Positions 1 through 5,243 of a DNA stretch of 16,858 bases are shown piece after piece. Each line of letters starts with the position of its first letter. Within the stretch, counting starts at the first letter, position 1. The notes below the pieces were generated by a model. That model made no database searches and had not been told where the DNA came from. It saw nothing but the letters and a program-made list of their open reading frames with translations. The DNA is from Candidatus Kuenenbacteria bacterium GW2011_GWA2_42_15 (lineage in GTDB: Bacteria; Patescibacteriota; Patescibacteriia; UBA2196; GWA2-42-15): contig LCCW01000031.1 in the NCBI GenBank assembly GCA_000998185.1, forward strand, positions 7,792 through 24,649, written 5' to 3'. The position numbers and the translations under genes are program-made.

Positions 1-40
1 GTTGTTCTTTTGTTTTAATGCTTCAATGTTTTCTGTCCTT

Positions 41-178
41 TCTGTGTTTTAGTGTTTTATGTGTTTTAGTGCTTTTCGCCCTTAGGGCGATCCCTGCCTG
101 CCGGCAGGCAGGCGCCTTCCACTCGCGGGAATAATTTATTTGGGAAATTGGCGGACTGTGTTTCCTGTGTTTTCGTGC
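41..178. repeat. Composite dispersed repeat, copy A
   Basis: The segment has four modules: short GTGTTTTAGTG-type tandem units, a TCGCCC-TTA-GGGCGA hairpin (76-90), a perfect 20-bp palindrome of CCTGCC units (93-112), and an AATTGGCGGACTGTGTTT block (about 146-163). The last three modules recur in the same order at 13109-13200 and partly at 9241-9368. It lies directly after the atpB stop and fills the first 179 bases, where I see no gene. The palindrome could fold in RNA, but no U-run follows it on the atpB strand, so I do not call it a terminator. Confidence 0.85.
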
Positions 179-179
179 G

Positions 180-968
180 CTAATGTTCTCCATGCGTTGC
201 CACTTCCATAAATACCAAGGTCAGCATGGCGAAAATCGTTGCCTGCACGATACCCACCAAAAGCTCCAAAAACATAAAAGGAATCGGCACGAGATACGCG
301 ATCAGAGACGCCATCACCGTCAGAAGCACTTCGCCGGCGAAAACATTGCCGAACAACCTCAAAGACAAAGAAACAGTTTTGGCTATTTCTGAAAAAATTT
401 CAATCAAACCGATAAAAAAATTTATCATTGCGGTAAAAATTTTTAATGGGTTAAAAGTTTTCACTGCCCGGATCAAACCACCAAAATTGAAAAATTTATT
501 CAGATGCTTGAAAATACCGACCGTCGCCATGCCAAAAATATGCGTGGCCGCGACCGCGAAAACCGCCAAAGCCAAAGTGGTATTAAGATCACTCGTCCCC
601 GGCCGCAGAAACGGCACCAATCTCCTCTCGCCCGCCTTTACTTCCCAAAGTCCGATGGAGCCTGTCCCTGGCAACTGCCCCATCCAATTCAAAACCAAAA
701 TAAAAATAAAAATGGTGGCGATAATCGGCAGGAATTTTTCTGATTTCCGGCGATTATGCGTCACCCCGTCAATATAACCGAAAATAGTCTCTATTAAATA
801 TTCGCTAAAATTCTGTACGCCTCTTGGCACTAAAGCTATACCCTTTATCTTTATCGCCGCGGCAAAAAAAACAAAAGCCAAAACTGCTATCCAGGTATTG
901 ATTATTGAATTGGTCACCGGCAAACCAGCGATGTGAAATACCGGCTCGGCCGCTAAGCTTAAATACAT
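180..968 (-). CDS. atpB: F0F1 ATP synthase subunit a
   Basis: Subunit a of the membrane F0 sector forms the proton half-channels that drive the c-ring. The 262-residue product is of normal family length and is strongly hydrophobic, with several membrane segments (about 24-42, 80-98, 130-155, 178-200, 205-260). The diagnostic part is the SLSLRLFGN motif at 200-208, in which R204 matches the essential arginine that contacts the c-ring carboxylate. A PGTSDLNTTLAL motif at 123-134 is also typical of the family. The stop is TAG at 180-182. The gene starts 5 bases after the atpZ-like gene, so the two are surely cotranscribed. Other ATP synthase genes would be expected beyond the left edge, but a repeat follows immediately, so continuity of the operon cannot be seen here. 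No SD is evident. Confidence 0.97.
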   Translation of the reverse strand: MYLSLAAEPVFHIAGLPVTNSIINTWIAVLAFVFFAAAIKIKGIALVPRGVQNFSEYLIETIFGYIDGVTHNRRKSEKFLPIIATIFIFILVLNWMGQLPGTGSIGLWEVKAGERRLVPFLRPGTSDLNTTLALAVFAVAATHIFGMATVGIFKHLNKFFNFGGLIRAVKTFNPLKIFTAMINFFIGLIEIFSEIAKTVSLSLRLFGNVFAGEVLLTVMASLIAYLVPIPFMFLELLVGIVQATIFAMLTLVFMEVATHGEH

Positions 969-973
969 ATATT

Positions 974-1264
974 TTATTCTTTCTTATCTTTTTCTTCTTT
1001 ATCTTCTTTAGTTTTGCCGTAAATCTTTTGGCGCATTTTTTCCGCTTTATAATAAACCGCCAAAACTCCAAGGACTATTCCCAAAATGCCGCCAATAAGC
1101 ACAAATAAAAAATCGTGCTGCCAAACCTTGTCCAGATACCGCCCGAGTAGAGTCAAAACCACTACCGGAATGGCTATTTCATAAAGCAACTCCCCAAAAA
1201 GCGACAGGGACAAAAATATTTTATCTTTGTCTTTTTTCCCGTCTTTTTGGTTATCATTGTCCAT
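974..1264 (-). CDS. AtpZ/AtpI-like F0F1 ATPase accessory membrane protein
   Basis: This is a small 96-residue protein with a charged Lys/Asp-rich N-terminus (1-15), two membrane segments (about 25-42 and 51-70) joined by a short GRYLDKVWQHD loop, and a highly charged C-terminal tail (72-96). That layout and its place directly upstream of atpB match the AtpI/AtpZ family, which helps c-ring assembly and has been linked to Mg2+/Ca2+ supply. The family link rests on architecture and synteny rather than a catalytic motif. The gene is first in the visible operon, about 90 bases downstream of the minus-strand promoter at 1355-1383. A GGAGGAG stretch lies roughly 30 bases before the ATG, too far to be a normal SD. 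Confidence 0.8.
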   Translation of the reverse strand: MDNDNQKDGKKDKDKIFLSLSLFGELLYEIAIPVVVLTLLGRYLDKVWQHDFLFVLIGGILGIVLGVLAVYYKAEKMRQKIYGKTKEDKEEKDKKE

Positions 1265-1354
1265 TTTTTATTTACAGCAAAAATAAATAGCTTCTCCTCC
1301 GGGGAAGCCGCCTGAAAGGCTTTAATTTTTCCACAATTTTACTATTTATAATTA

Positions 1355-1383
1355 ATTTTATGCTAATTTAGCCTAGCAGTCAA
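1355..1383 (-). promoter_or_regulatory. Sigma-70-type promoter of the atpZ-atpB operon
   Basis: Read on the minus strand, TTGACT (1383-1378) is followed by 17 bases and TAAAAT (1360-1355). Both boxes are close to consensus at the ideal spacing. The spacer holds a small inverted repeat, GCTAA-T-TTAGC (1362-1372), that could be an operator. The transcript would have a leader of about 85 nt before the atpZ ATG at 1264. Within that leader a GC-rich hairpin (GCTTCCCC pairing imperfectly with GGAGAAGC, about 1290-1308) precedes a T-rich stretch, so some attenuation is conceivable. Confidence 0.65.
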
Positions 1384-1399
1384 GAGCATTTACAAGCGC

Positions 1400-1428
1400 T
1401 TGACAAAAACCAGTCTAAACCTTAGGAT
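1400..1428 (+). promoter_or_regulatory. Sigma-70-type promoter of cheW
   Basis: A perfect -35 box TTGACA (1400-1405) is separated by 17 bases from TAGGAT (1423-1428), followed by a leader of about 40 nt and a strong SD. The -35 boxes of this promoter and of the atp promoter face away from each other 16 bases apart. A 7/8-matching inverted repeat (TCAAGAGC at 1380-1387, GCGCTTGA at 1396-1403) spans both, and a 10-bp palindrome (1393-1402) overlaps this -35 box. Confidence 0.7.
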
Positions 1429-1476
1429 TAAAACAAAGATAATCAAAAAACTATGACCAAAAGGAGGAAGTAGGCT

Positions 1477-2013
1477 ATGAGCAAGAGATTGACCAAGGTG
1501 TTGGCTCAAAATTCAGTCGACACTAAAGGGCAGGCGGTTGACCACGCCGCCAAAGATCGCATCGGCGGTAAATTTCTGATTTTTTTTCTTGCGGGAGAAG
1601 AGTACGGAATTCAGATATCAAAAGTGCAGGAGATAATCGGGATGTTACCCACTACGCAGATTCCAAACATGCCAGCTTATTTTTGCGGCATTATCAATCT
1701 GCGTGGTAAAGTCATTCCGATTATTGATCTGCGATTGAAGTTTGGAATGAAGGTAAAGGAATCAACCAATGAAACTTGTATAATCACTATACAGAATGGA
1801 AATCAAGTCATGGGGTTCATTGCGGACAATGTATCTAATATAATAGATATTGCCGCAAAAGACATCGATACACCTGATTTATTTGAAAAACGTCCTTTCA
1901 CAAATTGTCTATCAGGCATAGGTTTGCCAATAGGCCATTTGATATTCCTGTTAGATATTGACAAAACTTTAGCTGCTCTGGATGTGTACTTCTGGCTAGA
2001 GAAATTATCATAG
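1477..2013 (+). CDS. cheW: CheW-like chemotaxis coupling protein
   Basis: The product is a 178-residue SH3-like adaptor of the CheW family, which normally links chemoreceptors to the CheA histidine kinase. Residues 1-30 are a variable N-terminus. The CheW core runs from about 32 to 165 and contains the hallmark block GIINLRGKVIPIIDLRLKFG (starting near residue 70), preceded by FFLAGEEYGI and KVQEIIG, and a late LLDIDK motif. These read most like deltaproteobacterial CheW proteins (recognition only). The ATG is fixed by AGGAGG at 1462-1467, nine bases upstream, one of very few real SD sites in the window. The gene is a single-gene unit on the opposite strand from both flanking operons, with its own promoter and terminator. 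No cheA, receptor or other chemotaxis gene is present. Recent lateral transfer is my inference from the expression signals and isolation. Confidence 0.93.
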   Translation: MSKRLTKVLAQNSVDTKGQAVDHAAKDRIGGKFLIFFLAGEEYGIQISKVQEIIGMLPTTQIPNMPAYFCGIINLRGKVIPIIDLRLKFGMKVKESTNETCIITIQNGNQVMGFIADNVSNIIDIAAKDIDTPDLFEKRPFTNCLSGIGLPIGHLIFLLDIDKTLAALDVYFWLEKLS

Positions 2014-2021
2014 AAACAAAT

Positions 2022-2053
2022 GTGAGTCAGTTTTTACTCGACTCACTTTTTTT
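2022..2053 (+). terminator. Rho-independent terminator of cheW
   Basis: GTGAGTC (2022-2028) pairs perfectly with GACTCAC (2040-2046) across an 11-base loop, and seven T residues follow at once (2047-2053). It begins 8 bases after the cheW stop. Confidence 0.9.
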
Positions 2054-2081
2054 ATTTCAAAATTATTTGTAAAATGAATTA

Positions 2082-2102
2082 CCCTGCGCCAAGAGCGCAG
2101 GG
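2082..2102 (-). terminator. Probable terminator after the map-ruvX-rmuC frame
   Basis: An 8-bp perfect GC-rich stem, CCCTGCGC with GCGCAGGG, with a 5-base loop lies 16 bases past the minus-strand stop codon. On that strand it is followed by a moderately T-rich stretch (TAATTCATTTTAC) rather than a clean U-run, so termination may be weak. Confidence 0.55.
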
Positions 2103-2118
2103 AAAAGCAAGTTTTAAA

Positions 2119-4179
2119 TCATAAATCGCCCTGCGGCTTATCCAAAACCAACGGTTCAATCTTCTTTTCTCCTTCGGTAATTTTCACCACATCTTTATCA
2201 ATCTTGTTCAGTTCTTTATACGCTGTGTTGTAAGAATTAACCACGGTGCCAAGATTATTGCCTAATTTTTTCATATACTCGTCAAAGCTGGCGTAATGCC
2301 GGCCTAATTCCTCCACTCTTTTTCTGATTTCTTTGGCCGACTCTTCTATCTGCAAGGCGCGCAGGCCTTGCAAGACCGTTTGTAAATACGCGGCAAAAGT
2401 CGTGGGCGAAACAATAATCACTTTTTTTTCTTTAAACGCGTAGTCAATCAAGCCGCCGGTGTCCACTTTAACGGTTTCATCAATTCTTTTTTTCAAATCA
2501 TTTTTAAATTCTTTTTCCAGCTCTTTCTTTTTTTCTTCATTTACCTCGCTCAAAATCCGACGGTAATTATCCAGAGAAAATTTGGCGTCCACCGGCAGAA
2601 TTTTATTTTTGATTTTGACGACCGCGTCCACTGTTTCCCCGTTTTCAAAACGATATTGCATTTCATAAGCCTGCGGCGGCAGGATATTGCTCAAAATTAA
2701 CTCCAAACTTGCTTCGCCCAAAGAACCCCTGTTTTTTGAGCTGGTTAAAACTTTTTCCAAATTTTGCAGTTGGTCCGTAAAACCGACCACCTGCTTGTTA
2801 GTTGCTTCTAATTTTTCCAATTTGCTCGTCACTTCCTGCACGATTTTGGCCGTGTCCGTGGTTTGCCTCTGCATCATCCCGGCCGTGGCCGCTGATTGTT
2901 TTTGCAAAAAATCCAAATTTTTTTCCAAACTGCCTTTCATTTCTTCTTTGATTTTTTCCATTTCCTCGTGCACCTGTTTTAATTTATCATCCTGGCCAGT
3001 GTCTTTGCCTGTCTTTTTAAAAATCACCAAAATCACGGCTACAAAGCCAAAGACGACTAAAATCATTAAAACGATTTGGAATATGCTTGGCATATTTGTT
3101 TTAAAAATTATAATTTTTAATTCTTCGGTTTCCATTAAAATTTTCACATTATTTTCCAAGGTTTCAATAAAAATCACTGTTTCCTCTGTCTTTTGCGTGT
3201 ACTCCCCTTTCATTCCGAGCGGCAAGCCGACTACAATGCTGTCAATTTTCTCATCATCAATCAGCGCGTTAATTTTTTCCCAAAATTTCCCGTCAATCGT
3301 GAATGTATCATACACAAACGCCTGTTGTTGTTCCAAATCGGAAATCGCCAAACCAATATTTTTTGTCCCATAATCAATGCCTAAAATTTTGCCAAAGCAC
3401 TTTTTATTAGTCTGATTAAAATTAATCTTTGTTAATATCTCCGCTCCTTTATCCGTGACCAAAACCGTATTTTCATAATGAGCCGTCAAACTCCTGTCTT
3501 TTGTCACTGCTGTCCAGCCATCATCTAAAGTTTCTAATTCATAACGGCCAAAGCAGACCATTGGCTCAATGGCCAGCACCATGCCGGCTTGTAAAATCTC
3601 GCCACTGCCCTTTTCTCCGAAATTAGGAATCTTCGGGTCCTCATGCACTTTATAGCCTACCCCATGCCCGCTTAAACTTCTAACTACCGAATATCCGCGA
3701 GACTCAACATAACTTTGGACTGCCTGCCCGATATCGCCGACTGTCGCTCCCTGCCGAATGACTTTTAACGCTTTAAAAAAAGATTTTTCAGTCACCTTAA
3801 TTAATTTTTCAGCTTGCTTAGAAATTTTGCCTACCCCCACTGTCCGCGCCATGTCAGTATAAAGCCCATTTTCAGAGGGATACTGCATACCAATATCAAT
3901 TCCAACCACATCCCCTTGGTTTAAAACAAGTTCACCATGCGGCACGCCGTGCACAATTGCTTCATTAACTGAAACGCACAATGTCCCAGGAAACCCCTCA
4001 TGTCCTTTAAACGCCGGCCGTCCTCCGGCTTTTAAGATCAGCTCCTCTGCATAACTATCTAATTCCTCTGCCTTTACTCCGGGCTCCACTCGTGCCAAAA
4101 CCATATCTAAAATCTTGGCCAGCTTTTGCCCGCCCTGGCGCAATATATCTATTTCTTGCGGTGTTTTAATCGTGATCAT
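2119..4179 (-). CDS. Fused methionine aminopeptidase, truncated RuvX/YqgF and RmuC
   Basis: One uninterrupted 686-codon frame holds three normally separate proteins. Residues 1-250 are a complete type I methionine aminopeptidase with all five metal ligands (D95, D109, H172, E205, E236) and H77. Residues 264-352 match the N-terminal two thirds of the RuvX/YqgF Holliday-junction resolvase fold (ILGIDYGTKNIGLA with D269; VVGLPLGMKGE at 317-327), but the C-terminal part with the DERLT and late Asp motifs is missing. Residues 363-686 are RmuC: a membrane helix (365-388), a coiled coil (about 395-480), and a core with RGSLGEA (484-490), VDAKF (530-534) and VIIVSPTTF (587-595). The RmuC part also seems to lack about 30-35 residues near 570, where the family has its KYI and FIPAE motifs. 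RuvX has no start codon of its own. RmuC has an ATG at 3093 without an SD. The gene begins 7 bases after adk. A natural fusion, decay by in-frame deletion, or an assembly fault are all possible. Confidence 0.85.
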   Translation of the reverse strand: MITIKTPQEIDILRQGGQKLAKILDMVLARVEPGVKAEELDSYAEELILKAGGRPAFKGHEGFPGTLCVSVNEAIVHGVPHGELVLNQGDVVGIDIGMQYPSENGLYTDMARTVGVGKISKQAEKLIKVTEKSFFKALKVIRQGATVGDIGQAVQSYVESRGYSVVRSLSGHGVGYKVHEDPKIPNFGEKGSGEILQAGMVLAIEPMVCFGRYELETLDDGWTAVTKDRSLTAHYENTVLVTDKGAEILTKINFNQTNKKCFGKILGIDYGTKNIGLAISDLEQQQAFVYDTFTIDGKFWEKINALIDDEKIDSIVVGLPLGMKGEYTQKTEETVIFIETLENNVKILMETEELKIIIFKTNMPSIFQIVLMILVVFGFVAVILVIFKKTGKDTGQDDKLKQVHEEMEKIKEEMKGSLEKNLDFLQKQSAATAGMMQRQTTDTAKIVQEVTSKLEKLEATNKQVVGFTDQLQNLEKVLTSSKNRGSLGEASLELILSNILPPQAYEMQYRFENGETVDAVVKIKNKILPVDAKFSLDNYRRILSEVNEEKKKELEKEFKNDLKKRIDETVKVDTGGLIDYAFKEKKVIIVSPTTFAAYLQTVLQGLRALQIEESAKEIRKRVEELGRHYASFDEYMKKLGNNLGTVVNSYNTAYKELNKIDKDVVKITEGEKKIEPLVLDKPQGDL
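3101..3120. repeat. Perfect 20-bp AT palindrome at the RuvX-RmuC junction
   Basis: TTAAAAATTATAATTTTTAA is fully self-complementary and is translated as the linker LKIIIFK in the fused frame. Its base composition is that of an intergenic spacer rather than coding DNA, which suggests the spacer before rmuC became read through. Confidence 0.7.
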
Positions 4180-4186
4180 AAATAAA

Positions 4187-4813
4187 TTATTTTAAATTTT
4201 CCATTACTTCCTCCGCCACCCTTTCTATTGCCGGTCGGCCGTCAATCTGTTTATGAACACCTTGTCTTTTATAAAAATCAATCACCGGCTCGGTCGCTTG
4301 GTGGTAAGTCGCTAATCTTTTCTTCAAAGCCTCTTCTGTTTCATCTTCCCTTATAATTAATGCCTCTCCATCATGATCGCAAATTCCTCCAACTTTCGGC
4401 GGATTGTATTCAATATGATACACCGCTTGGCATTTGGGGCAAGTCCGCCGTCCGCCGATTCTCCTGATCGCCTCATCGTCTGGCAAATCTATTTCCAAAA
4501 CATGGGTTAATTTATCCACGCCGTCCAAAAATTCCGTCTGCTTTAAATTTCTCGGATAACCGTCCAAAATATAACCATTCTGCCCATCTGCTTTTATTTT
4601 TTCCGCGATAATTTTATTCACCAAATCATCCGGCGCCAAATGCCCGGCGTTTATAACACTCCCCACTTCCTTACCCAACTCATCATCCTGCTTGATTCTT
4701 TGCCGTAAAATATTCCCGGTTGAAAAAATTGGCAAATTAAATTTTTCCGCCAAAATTTGCGCCTGTGTGCCTTTGCCCGATCCCTGCGGACCAATGAGTA
4801 AAATTTTATACAT
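4187..4813 (-). CDS. adk: Adenylate kinase (long, zinc-binding LID form)
   Basis: The enzyme interconverts ATP plus AMP with two ADP in the cytosol. The 208-residue product is close to the usual 210-220. The P-loop GPQGSGKGT is at 8-16, and the AMP-binding region includes STGNILR (31-37) and DGYPRN (84-89). RRIGGRRTCPKC leads into a zinc-bearing LID with C125, C128, C145 and D148, the Cys3-Asp pattern with the classical 2, 16 and 2 residue spacing. Like the usual secY-adk-map order of the ribosomal-protein spc region, it sits directly upstream of map, separated by only 7 bases. Upstream lies a gene-free stretch with a MITE-like element. I see no SD and no convincing promoter in front of it. 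Confidence 0.97.
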   Translation of the reverse strand: MYKILLIGPQGSGKGTQAQILAEKFNLPIFSTGNILRQRIKQDDELGKEVGSVINAGHLAPDDLVNKIIAEKIKADGQNGYILDGYPRNLKQTEFLDGVDKLTHVLEIDLPDDEAIRRIGGRRTCPKCQAVYHIEYNPPKVGGICDHDGEALIIREDETEEALKKRLATYHQATEPVIDFYKRQGVHKQIDGRPAIERVAEEVMENLK

Positions 4814-4827
4814 ATAAGGTGAATTAC

Positions 4828-4978
4828 TTTGTCATTCCCGCGAAAGCGGGAATCCAGACAAAAAAAGAATTTAGTCCGCCAAGCGGCGGGAATACTGGAT
4901 CCCCGGGTCTCATCCCGATGAGCGCAAGCGCTATCGGGGCTCGTCCGAGCCTGCCTGACGGTAGGCAGGGATGACAAA
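4828..4978. mobile_element. MITE-like palindromic repeat element
   Basis: This is a non-coding element of about 150 bp bounded by imperfect terminal inverted repeats, TTTGTCATTCCC on the left and GGGATGACAAA on the right. Inside are a perfect 8-bp stem ATTCCCGC/GCGGGAAT with a GAAA loop (4834-4853), a longer stem CCCGAT-G-AGCGC with GCGCT-ATCGGG (4914-4938), and a CTGCCTGA/CGGTAGGCAG half of the window's CCTGCC repeat near the right end. GTCATTCCCGC...GCGGGAATCCAG repeats of this type (for example dRS3-like repeats in Neisseria) are scattered in many bacteria. No transposase is present. It lies 15 bases upstream of adk. Confidence 0.65.
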
Positions 4979-5037
4979 TAAACTAGTTGATTGCTTTTAA
5001 TCTTGTCTTATTGTTTTGATTTTTAATTTTTTAACTT

Positions 5038-5139
5038 TTACCCGCCTAGTACTTTCTTCAAATTCTTTACATCAATTGCGCTCAAACCCAATTCCACTCG
5101 CCGCTCTGCATTCCGTTGGTTCAGGTCTCTGGCCTGAAC
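5038..5139 (-). pseudogene. Possible C-terminal remnant of an unknown gene
   Basis: Between secA and adk, an open stretch of 33 codons on the minus strand starts after an in-frame TAG and ends at TAA (5040-5038). It reads as a natural C-terminus with charged-hydrophobic alternation (QARDLNQRNAERRVE, then LSAIDVKNLKKVLGG), with no start codon. I do not recognise the family. It may equally be chance. The rest of 4979-5243 shows only AT-rich sequence and the hairpin at 5118-5140. Confidence 0.3.
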
Positions 5140-5140
5140 C
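5118..5140. repeat. 8-bp perfect hairpin downstream of secA
   Basis: GGTTCAGG (5118-5125) pairs with CCTGAACC (5133-5140) around a 7-base loop. No U-run follows on either strand, so it is a structured element of unknown role about 100 bases past the secA stop. It also overlaps the possible gene remnant. Confidence 0.5.
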
Positions 5141-5243
5141 TAAAATTTGGTTAATGGTAAAAACAATAAATTACTGCCACATGCTTACAAAGTTGCTCAT
5201 CCGCTCAACCTAAAGTTAATATTTTTTCCATAATAATTTTACT

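Noticed and set aside
226..777. Open frames on the plus strand opposite atpB
   Set aside because: They are antisense to a clear atpB with conserved motifs, and their translations are Lys/Pro-rich with no domain.
1290..1330. Terminator on the plus strand before cheW
   Set aside because: AAGCC/GGCTT with a following T-rich run could fold, but there is no plus-strand gene upstream that it could end.
2687..3373. 228-codon plus-strand frame inside the map-ruvX-rmuC gene
   Set aside because: It is antisense to a coiled-coil and RuvX coding region; its Ser/Phe/Lys-rich composition is what reversed Glu/Lys codons give.
4651..4977. 108-codon minus-strand frame over the start of adk and the upstream element
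   Set aside because: It runs through the hairpin element and overlaps adk in another frame; it is translated repeat.
5118..5140. tRNA T-arm or small RNA gene near GGTTCAGG
   Set aside because: No cloverleaf can be formed around it: no acceptor stem or anticodon arm at proper distance.
5016..5213. 65-codon plus-strand frame between adk and secA
   Set aside because: It has no SD, no promoter and no recognisable motif, and crosses a hairpin.
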